From the NCBI GenBank assembly GCA_964580075.1, contig CAZOJL010000046.1, positions 1 to 21,839 on the forward strand: a DNA stretch of 21,839 bases, written 5' to 3'. Below the pieces are notes generated by a model. That model did no database searches. It saw only the letters and a list, made by a program, of their open reading frames with translations, and was not told the DNA's origin. The first letter of the stretch is position 1. The number at the start of each line of letters is the position of its first letter. The stretch comes from VGWG01 sp964580075 (GTDB lineage: Bacteria > Verrucomicrobiota > Kiritimatiellia > RFP12 > JAAYNR01). Both the position numbers and the translations under genes were made by a program. Below, piece after piece: positions 7,428 to 13,824 of the stretch.

Positions 7428-9049
7428 GCTGAGGCGTCCTCCCGGGAGAGACAAACCGTGCCCACGTTCAAAAGCCACTCCGGATCCAGAGCGGTCTTGC
7501 AGCGACGAATCTGTTCTACCGCTTCCGCACCGTGGCACCGCAGAAGATCGTTCCGTTTGCGTTTGCCCGTGCCGTGCTCACCGGAATAAACGCCGCCAAG
7601 ATCCGCGCTCCGGGCCACAATGTCGTCATATGCCGCCACAGCCGCCTCCGTCTGTCCCGACAGCGGCAGCATCGCGAAATGGAGATGGCAATCACCGAGA
7701 TGTCCAAAGGCCAGGTACTCGACCCCCTCCCTCGAAATGCGTTCGTGCGCAAATTGAAGAAATGCACGGAAGTGTTCCGGCGGTACCACGCAATCCGTGA
7801 GAACCGTGAACGTGCCGCGCTGCTGCACCGCCTCAACGAAGTTGGCTGCCGTGGAATGACGGGCCTCCGTCAAGAGCGCTCTCAGGGCGTCGGTGTCCAG
7901 CGACAGAATCTGATCGTCGTCGAGCTCCACGTTGGCCTCGGTCAGTATCTCGAGCCAGTCCCCGGCGGCTTCGTCCATCTCCCGGTCGAACAGCGGCTCC
8001 TGGATGTAGATGCCAACCGGGTCCACCCCTCGGAAAAACCGTTCCTCGTGCTTCATATACCGGCGGGCGTTGACGCCGAAATACTCGAACGCGGTCAGGC
8101 CGCCGAGATTGCCCTGAAAATGCGCGCGTGCCGCGTCGAAAAAGCGTAACGCCTCGTCCTCGCCGGGCAGAGAAAAGAAGAGGTCCAGATAGGCCTTCGG
8201 CCTGGGGGCGAGCCCCAGCGTACAGGCCGTGACAAGTCCAAACAGACCCTCGCTGCCGACGATGAGGTCCACGAGATCCATCGTGCCGTCAGGCGCGGAA
8301 AACGGGCCCCCGGCGTTCTTTACTGCCGGTCTCGGGTAGGTCGGCACAGGCCACGCCAAGTCCCCGTCGTCGCCCTGGAGCAGGAACCGGCCGGCCTGCG
8401 AAACGTATTGACCGCGCGCCGCGGCGATCACCCGGCCGTCCGGCAGGCATACACGCAGGGCTTTGACCCAGTACCGCATGGCACCCGTTTCGCCCGGGGT
8501 AAAACCGGAGGCGTTGCAGGCCAGGCAGCCGCCAACCGAGGCGTCCGTCCTGCTCGTCGGATCCACACGAAAAAAAAGCCGCCCGCCGGTCATGGCAACG
8601 ACGCTGTTGCGCACGTCCTCGAGAATCATGCTCACCGGCGCGACCACGGTGCGGTCGGACTCGGAGACCTGCACCTCCGGCCCCGTAAGCGCCACCGTCG
8701 AGAGGACCACGCCCCCTTCGGGCGTGGCGCTGCCCGTGAGATTCGACCTCCCCCCCGAACAGGTCACCCGGATACCTGCCGCGCGGCAGGCGCGCATGAA
8801 CACCGCCGTCTCCCGCTCATCCCTGGGCCTGGCCAGCGCTTCGGCAACACCCGGCAGGTAGCTGCTGTCCTGGGTAAACCCCGCCACAATGTCAGGGTCG
8901 AGAATCAGTTCACACCCGAAACGTTCCCGGAGAAACACCGCCAACGCCGACAGCACCTTCGTGCCGCGATGCGCGGCGCCGAATGCATCCAGCGCCCGGA
9001 CTTCGGCAGCGTCCAGAATCGCCAGCGGATTGATCTTGTGGGTCGACAT
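7415..9049 (-). CDS. FAD-linked oxidase, D-lactate/glycolate dehydrogenase (GlcD) type
   Basis: 544 codons. The N-terminal FAD_binding_4 domain includes CSGGRSNLTGSATPEGGVVLS (97-117) and the pyrophosphate loop DASVGGCLACNASG (~169-182). The C-terminal FAD-oxidase domain carries GHLGDCHLHF (His450, His455, His457; metal/substrate site, with Cys454 where many members have Gly) and YSGEHGTGKRKR (488-499). Members oxidise D-2-hydroxyacids such as D-lactate or glycolate to 2-oxoacids, passing electrons to quinone or an ETF-like acceptor. The single-subunit size suggests no separate GlcE. No Fe-S partner gene is present. Its ATG abuts the aldolase TAG with no spacer, and its 3' end overlaps the start of larA, implying a common transcript. 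D-lactate is inferred from the racemase neighbour. Confidence 0.87.
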   Translation of the reverse strand: MSTHKINPLAILDAAEVRALDAFGAAHRGTKVLSALAVFLRERFGCELILDPDIVAGFTQDSSYLPGVAEALARPRDERETAVFMRACRAAGIRVTCSGGRSNLTGSATPEGGVVLSTVALTGPEVQVSESDRTVVAPVSMILEDVRNSVVAMTGGRLFFRVDPTSRTDASVGGCLACNASGFTPGETGAMRYWVKALRVCLPDGRVIAAARGQYVSQAGRFLLQGDDGDLAWPVPTYPRPAVKNAGGPFSAPDGTMDLVDLIVGSEGLFGLVTACTLGLAPRPKAYLDLFFSLPGEDEALRFFDAARAHFQGNLGGLTAFEYFGVNARRYMKHEERFFRGVDPVGIYIQEPLFDREMDEAAGDWLEILTEANVELDDDQILSLDTDALRALLTEARHSTAANFVEAVQQRGTFTVLTDCVVPPEHFRAFLQFAHERISREGVEYLAFGHLGDCHLHFAMLPLSGQTEAAVAAYDDIVARSADLGGVYSGEHGTGKRKRNDLLRCHGAEAVEQIRRCKTALDPEWLLNVGTVCLSREDASACSA

Positions 9050-10060
9050 CTACTCGACTCCCTTCTTCCTGGACAGTTCGTAGGCAACGTCGATGATCAT
9101 ATCCTCCTGGCCGCCCACCACGCGTCGCCGGCCCAACTCGACCAGGATGTCGCGGGCGTCCAGATGAAACCGCTCGGCAGCCCGCGTCGTATGCAGCAGA
9201 AAGCTGGAATAGACTCCGGCGTACCCGAGCATCAGCGTCGCCTCCGCCTCCTGCGGGGAACGGTTCTTGTAGGGATCCACGAGCTTCGCCGCGTCGAGAC
9301 ACTTGAACAGGTCCACGCCCGTCTCGATACCCAGTCTAGCGAGCACGGCCACCAGCGTCTCGGTAGGAGCATTGCCGCCGCCGGCCCCCATGGCCCGCAG
9401 CGAGCCGTCGACCACATCGGCGCCCGCCTCGATCGCCGCCAGCGTATTGCCGATGGCCAGCCCCAGGTTGTTGTGACCGTGAAACCCCACTCGGCACTGC
9501 ACCGCCGCCTTGATCGCGGCCACGCGCTGCCTCACTTCGGGCGGCAGCATGTAGCCGGAGGAGTCGACCACGTAGACGCAGTCGGCCCCGTACGTCTCCA
9601 TGCGCTTCGCATTCTGCACCATGGACTCCACCGGCGTCATGTGGGCCATCATCAGGAAGCCCATCACCTCCATACCTCGCCGCTTTGCCAGACCCATGTG
9701 CTGCTCGGAAATGTCAGCCTCCGTGACATGCGTCGCGATACGGGCGACCCTCGCGCCCACGTCGGCGGCCATATCGAGGTCTTCCTTGGTGCCAACGCCC
9801 GGCAGCAGCAACACAGCCAGTTTTCCCCGCTTCAGCACCGCCCCAACCGCCTTCAGGTAGGCCTCATCCGAAGCGGCCGCCCGGCCATACTGTATGCAGG
9901 ACCCGCCCAGACCATCTCCGTGCGAGACCTCAATCGTGCCGATTCCAGCGTCGTCCATCGCCGCCGCGATCACGGCCATCTGTTCCGGCGTATACCGATG
10001 CGCAACCGCATGCATGCCGTCCCGGAGGGTCGTGTCAACGATCCGTATGTGCTTAGACAT
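9050..10060 (-). CDS. dmpG: 4-hydroxy-2-oxovalerate aldolase (DmpG/MhpE/BphI family)
   Basis: 336 codons. It has the DRE-TIM metallolyase signature VDTTLRDGMHAVAH (8-21), with Arg13 as catalytic arginine, Asp14 as metal ligand and His21 as likely catalytic base. HGDGLGGS (47-54) follows, and the metal ligands His194 and His196 lie in GFHGHNN. A C-terminal helical 'communication' region begins near 260. The enzyme cleaves 4-hydroxy-2-oxovalerate to pyruvate and acetaldehyde and needs a divalent metal. Relatives accept longer aldehydes. It overlaps its dmpF partner by 8 bases, matching the usual channelling complex in which the aldehyde passes directly to the dehydrogenase. No catechol dioxygenase is visible, so the upstream substrate is probably not aromatic; a deoxy-sugar acid is an alternative. 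Confidence 0.92.
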   Translation of the reverse strand: MSKHIRIVDTTLRDGMHAVAHRYTPEQMAVIAAAMDDAGIGTIEVSHGDGLGGSCIQYGRAAASDEAYLKAVGAVLKRGKLAVLLLPGVGTKEDLDMAADVGARVARIATHVTEADISEQHMGLAKRRGMEVMGFLMMAHMTPVESMVQNAKRMETYGADCVYVVDSSGYMLPPEVRQRVAAIKAAVQCRVGFHGHNNLGLAIGNTLAAIEAGADVVDGSLRAMGAGGGNAPTETLVAVLARLGIETGVDLFKCLDAAKLVDPYKNRSPQEAEATLMLGYAGVYSSFLLHTTRAAERFHLDARDILVELGRRRVVGGQEDMIIDVAYELSRKKGVE

Positions 10061-10946
10061 GGTTCACGTCTTTCATGCCGTTCAGAATATGGCTCGCCAA
10101 TCGTTCTGCGACACCGACTGCGGCAGCGGTGATGATGTCCAGGTTCCCCGAATACGCCGGGAGATAATCGGCGGCGCCCTCGACTTCCACCATGGTGGTG
10201 ACCAGGCCATCCTTGATCAACGGCGGCACGCGCAGGCGATAGCCCGGGACGTAGGTCCGCACCGTCTCGACCATCCGATTCACCGATTCGCGAATCGCCG
10301 CTTCATCGAATGGCCCATCGATTTCGCAGTAGATCGTGTTGCGCATCATGATGGGCGGTTCCGCTGGGTTGAGGATGATCAGCGCCTTGCCCTGCGCGGC
10401 CCCGCCCACCGTCACCACACCCCGCGCCGTCGTCTTCGTGAACTCGTCAATGTTCTGCCGGGTTCCCGGCCCGGCGCTCTTCGAACTGATGGTGGCCACG
10501 ATTTCAGCGTAGGCCACCGGCGCAACCCGCGACACGGCGGCCACGATGGGAATCGTCGCCTGCCCGCCGCAGGTCACCAGGTTGATATTGGGGCTGTCGA
10601 CATGTTCACCCATGTTGACCGCCGGCACGACGTAGGGTCCGACGGCGGCCGGTGTGAGATCGATGGCGATCTTGCCGGCCGCTTTCAACAGCGGCGCATG
10701 TATCAGGTGGTACGTGGCGCCGGTGCAGTCGAAAACGATCCGGATATCATCCCGTGCCAGAATCGGATCAATACCCTTGACGGTCGTGGCGATCCCCAGC
10801 GAAGCCGCCCGGGCCAGCCCCTCGGACTCGGGAATGACCCCGGCCATCATCGCCAGTTCGAGATGCTGCCCACGCAGGACCTTGTACATCAGGTCCGTGC
10901 CGATATTGCCCGGCCCCAGAATCGCCACTTTCACACGTGAATCCAC
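10053..10946 (-). CDS. dmpF: Acetaldehyde dehydrogenase, CoA-acylating (DmpF/MhpF/BphJ family)
   Basis: 297 codons, typical family length, from a GTG at 10946; another GTG at 10934 is less likely. It has the Rossmann loop ILGPGNIGTDL (Gly11-x-Gly13-x-x-Gly16). The catalytic cysteine Cys126 sits in LVTCGGQATIPI, and IEDEF-like dimer motifs include SAGPGTRQNIDEFT. It converts acetaldehyde or propionaldehyde plus CoA and NAD+ to the acyl-CoA. The pair with dmpG is the normal BphI-BphJ arrangement. It begins 6 bases after the FAH-family gene and its end overlaps dmpG, so it is translated as part of the same operon. This gives the aldolase product aldehyde a route to acetyl-CoA or propionyl-CoA without a free toxic intermediate. 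Confidence 0.93.
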   Translation of the reverse strand: MDSRVKVAILGPGNIGTDLMYKVLRGQHLELAMMAGVIPESEGLARAASLGIATTVKGIDPILARDDIRIVFDCTGATYHLIHAPLLKAAGKIAIDLTPAAVGPYVVPAVNMGEHVDSPNINLVTCGGQATIPIVAAVSRVAPVAYAEIVATISSKSAGPGTRQNIDEFTKTTARGVVTVGGAAQGKALIILNPAEPPIMMRNTIYCEIDGPFDEAAIRESVNRMVETVRTYVPGYRLRVPPLIKDGLVTTMVEVEGAADYLPAYSGNLDIITAAAVGVAERLASHILNGMKDVNHV

Positions 10947-10952
10947 TGAGCC

Positions 10953-11741
10953 CTAACCTTCCGATGCAATCGGGTTCTTCAAAACGCCAACCCCTTCAAC
11001 TTCCACCTCGAACACGTCGCCGGGTTTGAGAAATACTGGCGGCTTACGTGCAAACCCGACACCTGCCGGCGTCCCGGTCAGCAGCAACGTGCCCGGCAGC
11101 AACGTCATGCCGCGCGAAAGATAGCTGATCAGAAACGGAATGCTGAAGATCATCAGCGCCGTCGAGGCATCCTGCATGGTCTGCCCGTTCAGGCGCCCCT
11201 GGACGCGCACGTTGGCTGGATCGAAATCCGTTTCGAGCCACGGCCCAATCGGGCAAAAGGTCTCGAATGACTTGGCCCGCACCCACTGCCCATCGTTGCG
11301 CTGGCAGTCCCGGGCGCTCACGTCGTGGGCACAGGTATAGCCGAGCACATAGTCCAGCGCCTCGCTCTCCGATACATGCCGCGCGGTCTTGCCGATCATC
11401 AGGGCGAGCTCAGCCTCGTAATCAACCTCCGTAGGCGCAATCTTCGGAATCAGCACCGGCTCGTTCGGACCGATCACCGACGTGGTTGTCTTCATGAACA
11501 GGATCGGCGCCTTGGGTAGATTGGCCCCGCCCTCCTCGACGTGCGCCTTGTAGTTCTGCCCGATGCAGAGCACATTCACCGGCTCGATTGGCGCCAGAAG
11601 TTTCGCACCTGCCAGAGGCACGGAAGCGCCGGTGCGCTTCAGACCTGCAATCGGATTGCCTTCCGCAACCGCGATCTTGTCGCCCTCAATAATTCCGTAC
11701 TGCGCCTTACCCGTCTTGTCACTGAATCTCGCGATCTTCAT
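10953..11741 (-). CDS. Fumarylacetoacetate hydrolase (FAH) family protein, candidate diketo-deoxy acid hydrolase
   Basis: 262 codons from the ATG at 11741 with AAGGGAGG just upstream. The small N-terminal beta domain (1-50) is followed by the FAH fold. Metal ligands Glu109 and Glu111 lie in DYEAEL and Asp140 in AHDVSARD. KSFETFCPIGPWL and the closing LLTGTPAGVG-FARKPPVFLKPGD complete the signature. This branch includes 5-oxopent-3-ene-tricarboxylate decarboxylase, acylpyruvase and 2,4-diketo-3-deoxy-L-fuconate/L-rhamnonate hydrolases. Given the fucosidase and SDR nearby, hydrolysis of a 2,4-diketo-3-deoxy sugar acid to pyruvate plus lactate is attractive. It heads the operon with dmpF, dmpG, the FAD-dehydrogenase and larA. 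A hydratase of the meta-cleavage type is the alternative, though the sequence does not look like DmpE. Confidence 0.87.
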   Translation of the reverse strand: MKIARFSDKTGKAQYGIIEGDKIAVAEGNPIAGLKRTGASVPLAGAKLLAPIEPVNVLCIGQNYKAHVEEGGANLPKAPILFMKTTTSVIGPNEPVLIPKIAPTEVDYEAELALMIGKTARHVSESEALDYVLGYTCAHDVSARDCQRNDGQWVRAKSFETFCPIGPWLETDFDPANVRVQGRLNGQTMQDASTALMIFSIPFLISYLSRGMTLLPGTLLLTGTPAGVGFARKPPVFLKPGDVFEVEVEGVGVLKNPIASEG

Positions 11742-11759
11742 TCTGCCTCCCTTTTGTTA

Positions 11760-11778
11760 CAAAAGCGCTTGCAAAACC
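11760..11778. promoter_or_regulatory. Candidate LacI-type operator in the leader of the FAH operon
   Basis: On the minus strand TTTTGCAAGCGCTTTTGT lies about 20 bases before the FAH start codon. It is centred on CG inside AAGCGCTT, the shape of LacI/GalR-family sites. A half-site TTTTGCAAGCGC recurs on the plus strand at 11880-11891. No regulator gene is present, so this rests on the palindrome and its position alone. Confidence 0.3.
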
Positions 11779-11891
11779 CTTGGAAGCGCCGGCAATCAGG
11801 TTTCAGGATGTCAGGTTTCAGGCCAGAAACGCCTCCTGAACCCCCAACCCCTGAACCCTCCGCTTGCACAAACCGCAGGTTTTGCAAGCGC
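11765..11891. repeat. 127-bp inverted-repeat element with direct repeats inside
   Basis: Perfect 14-bp inverted repeats bound it: GCGCTTGCAAAACC at 11765-11778 and its complement at 11878-11891. Inside, TCAGGTTTCAGG occurs twice (11796-11807, 11811-11822). CCTGAACCC, nearly its complement, also occurs twice (11835-11843, 11850-11858), so the whole can fold into a stacked hairpin. CGCTTGCA also recurs at 11861. It could be a small non-autonomous mobile element or a structured leader of the FAH operon. No protein is evident in it. Confidence 0.55.
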
Positions 11892-11895
11892 CTCT

Positions 11896-12055
11896 ACTGA
11901 AAACTGTGGGCTCGGATAAACGCCCTTCCCCTCCGATTCGGTTCCCGCCAACAACCAGCGTCGCGCCCTTCCAAATCCCAGCCGAAACGTGGCTCATAAT
12001 ATCACACACCTGCGGCTCGCCGCAATCCGCCTGCAGGATCATTTCCGGGGCTATG
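11896..12055 (-). pseudogene. Aldehyde dehydrogenase fragment
   Basis: A minus-strand frame reads GEPQVCDIMSHVSAG, then KGATLVVGGNRIGG, then EPTVFS. This is the NAD-dependent aldehyde dehydrogenase pattern 'GPQV...I..G..EGA.L..GG.R.G..GYF..PTVF', found in roughly the last third of those enzymes. Only about 50 codons remain. There is no start codon context, catalytic cysteine or downstream PF-GPV region. The fragment is cut on its 3' side by the 127-bp inverted-repeat element and on its 5' side by the 261-bp element, so it is debris. An intact gene may have been a lactaldehyde or succinate-semialdehyde-type enzyme of the same pathway, but this piece cannot tell. Confidence 0.55.
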
Positions 12056-12064
12056 CCAGGGCCA
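12056..12064. repeat. Left copy of 9-bp target-site duplication
   Basis: CCAGGGCCA directly precedes the left end of the inverted-repeat element and recurs exactly at 12326-12334 beyond its right end. Confidence 0.6.
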
Positions 12065-12325
12065 GGAGCTTCCGGATTTGTGGAGGGATTTCTCATTGAC
12101 TCGCATCGCAGCCCTGTCGTCGGCCCTCGATGAAGCGGGTGGTTTAAGTGAAACCGTTTAAGAAGGCGAGTAAGGATGCGATTACGTGTAGGGCATCCCA
12201 CACACTTACACTCAAACCCTATCTTAAACGGCACACTTACTCCACCTGCTTACTCGCTCCCTCATGGCTCTCGAACATGACCTCGCATTCATCAATAGAA
12301 AATCCCCCGCTCAACCCGGAAGCGC
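12065..12325. mobile_element. MITE-like element, copy 1
   Basis: A 261-bp non-coding unit with terminal inverted repeats of about 32 bp (12068-12099 and 12292-12323). They share GCTTCCGG at the tip and GGGATTT...ATTGA inside. It is flanked by a 9-bp direct repeat CCAGGGCCA. A second copy lies at 16617-16879 in the same orientation, about 93% identical by eye, including indels. The interior holds several further complementary segments. No transposase is encoded. It sits between the SDR stop codon and the FAH operon, within the ALDH fragment neighbourhood. I infer a non-autonomous transposon; the family that moved it is unknown. Confidence 0.72.
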
Positions 12326-12334
12326 CCAGGGCCA
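12326..12334. repeat. Right copy of 9-bp target-site duplication
   Basis: CCAGGGCCA identical to 12056-12064, immediately outside the element. Removing one copy plus the element would restore a continuous CTATG-CCAGGGCCA-ATGCC sequence. Confidence 0.6.
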
Positions 12335-12371
12335 ATGCCCGCGTGCTTTGGCATCTGTGTCCGCGTGATCC

Positions 12372-13148
12372 TCACCAAACCGTATACCCGCCGTCAACCA
12401 CCAGCGTACTGCCGGTCATGAAGGACGAGGCATCCGACGCCAGGAAGACAATGGCGCCCTTCAATTCGTCCATGCGGCCGTAGCGTTTCATCGGCGTGTT
12501 CTCGATGTTGCGCCTGAGCGCCTCCTGAATCGCCGCCGTGGCAGCGGTCTGATCGGTATGAATGTAGCCCGGCGCAATGGCATTGACCCGGATGTTCTGC
12601 GGCGCCCACTGCGCGGCCATGCTCTTGGCCAGGTTCGCGATGGCCGCTTTCGCCGCGCAGTAGGTGGCGTTGTACCGCGGCGCGATATTGCTAATCACAC
12701 ACGCGTTGATCGAGGCAATATGGATCATGCTGCCGCCAGCCATCATCCGCGCCGCCACCCGCTTGCTGAAGTAGAACACGCTGGAGAGGTTGATCTCCAG
12801 AATCTCGCGCCAAAGCTTGTCATCCAGATCGGCCAGGGCGCACCCTTCCGACGGCCGCGCGGCGTTGTTGACGAGAATGCGGATGGGACCCAGATTCTTC
12901 TCCACGTCCGCGATGAACCCGTCAATCTGGTCAGGTTTCGTCACATCCACCGTGCCAAACCATGCCTTCGCGCCCAGCGCCTCCAGCTCCTGCCGGGTGC
13001 GCTCTCCTTCCGCTTTCAACAGGTCGCAGATCGCCACATCCGCGCCGGCCTCGGCCAGCGCCAGCGCATGCTGGCGTCCCAACCCCCGTGCGCCGCCGGT
13101 GACAATCGCCACACGGCCGTTCAACCGGAATGTGTCCAGTACGCTCAT
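12372..13148 (-). CDS. SDR oxidoreductase, KduD/gluconate 5-dehydrogenase-like
   Basis: 258 codons, classical short-chain dehydrogenase. VTGGARGLGRQ (16-26) is the TGxxxGxG cofactor loop; Asp42 in ICDLL suggests NAD(H) preference. NNAA lies at 94-97. The catalytic set is Ser146 (HIASINA), Tyr163 and Lys167 (YCAAK). The C-terminus is VVDGGYTVW. The opening MSVLDTFRLNGRVAIVTGG and the YTVW end resemble the KduD/IdnO group that acts on keto-deoxy-gluconate or 5-ketogluconate. In this operon it could oxidise or reduce a uronate intermediate (fructuronate or KDG). It could also oxidise 2-keto-3-deoxy-L-fuconate to the substrate of the FAH-family hydrolase next door. Its ATG overlaps the transaldolase stop codon by 4 bases. 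A MITE-like element starts 46 bases after its end. Confidence 0.88.
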   Translation of the reverse strand: MSVLDTFRLNGRVAIVTGGARGLGRQHALALAEAGADVAICDLLKAEGERTRQELEALGAKAWFGTVDVTKPDQIDGFIADVEKNLGPIRILVNNAARPSEGCALADLDDKLWREILEINLSSVFYFSKRVAARMMAGGSMIHIASINACVISNIAPRYNATYCAAKAAIANLAKSMAAQWAPQNIRVNAIAPGYIHTDQTAATAAIQEALRRNIENTPMKRYGRMDELKGAIVFLASDASSFMTGSTLVVDGGYTVW

Positions 13149-13822
13149 CTTTCCGCTCCCGGCCAGACAGCCTCACCAAACACACCCTTCCAATCGGCCG
13201 TGAACCCGGTCAGACGTTGCTCGGTGTACGGATGATCGAACAGAAGTTTTATGAATTCGAACCGCATCGTGCAGATGTCCGTGCCCGCCTCCGCAAATTG
13301 CCCGAAGGCGCGCGGGAACCGGCCGCAGGCGAGAATTTGGGTCTTGAAGCCATAGTGGGTGTAGATCTTCTTTACAGGTCCGACCATCTCCACCTCCTGG
13401 TCCAGAACCTGATCAAGCGGCCCGTTGAAAAGCGCTACGATATCCGCACCCAGCTTGCCTGACAGGTAAGCCTGCGCGACCGAGGCGACCAGCGTGATGG
13501 CGATCTTGATGTCCGGCGATTCCTGTTTCAGATCCTGCAACGCGCGGAAACCGGCGGGACTCGGTGGAAGTTTAACCACTATCTTGTCCGAAAACCGCCG
13601 CAACCAGCGAGCCTGCGCCTTCAATGGCGCCACCTCGCGTGACCCGACTGCCTGACACAGCACAACCCCCGGCGATGCATCGACGACCTTGCGAAGCGTC
13701 GCCTGCATGTCCGGGCCGCCCTTCGCGATCAGCGTCGGATTGGTCGTGACGCCGTCAATAATTCCCCACTCGCACGCCTGCCGGATTTCGTCCGGACTCG
13801 AACTATCGATAAATAGTTGCAT
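13145..13822 (-). CDS. Transaldolase / fructose-6-phosphate aldolase (FSA)-like protein
   Basis: 225 codons from the ATG at 13822 (MQLFIDSSSPDE), chosen because AAGGAAGG lies six bases upstream inside the end of uxaE. Features match the short FSA/MipB subfamily: LFIDS with Asp6, DGVTTNPTLIAK (23-34), Lys84 in IVVKLP as the Schiff-base lysine (FSA Lys85), and Thr110 in ITLVAS. The middle segment SGKLGADIVALFNGPLD corresponds to the FSA strand-helix that closes the barrel. The C-terminus EFIKLLFDHPYTEQRL ends in a tail longer than usual. A class I aldolase or transaldolase of dihydroxyacetone-type or pyruvate-type substrates is expected. No KDPG aldolase is visible near the KDG kinase, so it may supply a sugar-acid cleavage step, but this is conjecture. 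It sits between uxaE and the SDR with overlapping ends. Confidence 0.85.
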   Translation of the reverse strand: MQLFIDSSSPDEIRQACEWGIIDGVTTNPTLIAKGGPDMQATLRKVVDASPGVVLCQAVGSREVAPLKAQARWLRRFSDKIVVKLPPSPAGFRALQDLKQESPDIKIAITLVASVAQAYLSGKLGADIVALFNGPLDQVLDQEVEMVGPVKKIYTHYGFKTQILACGRFPRAFGQFAEAGTDICTMRFEFIKLLFDHPYTEQRLTGFTADWKGVFGEAVWPGAER

Positions 13823-13824
13823 GT

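Noticed and set aside
9050..11741. Aromatic (catechol) meta-cleavage operon
   Set aside because: No dioxygenase, semialdehyde dehydrogenase or DmpE/DmpD-like gene is present, and the FAH protein resembles the diketo-acid hydrolase branch. The context is sugar and lactate metabolism.
11796..11858. CRISPR-like direct repeats (TCAGGTTTCAGG twice, CCTGAACCC twice)
   Set aside because: There are only two units each, with spacers of a few bases and no cas genes. They form a hairpin inside one inverted-repeat element.
11818..12234. 138-codon minus-strand ORF as an intact hypothetical protein
   Set aside because: It runs through two repeat elements and an ALDH fragment. Only the middle shows protein-like conservation, so it is a chance fusion.
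12148..12483. Plus-strand frame running through MITE copy 1 into the SDR gene, with a partly similar frame in copy 2
   Set aside because: The shared peptide (MTSHSSIENPP) comes from the DNA repeat. Indels between the copies shift the frame elsewhere, so coding selection is not supported.
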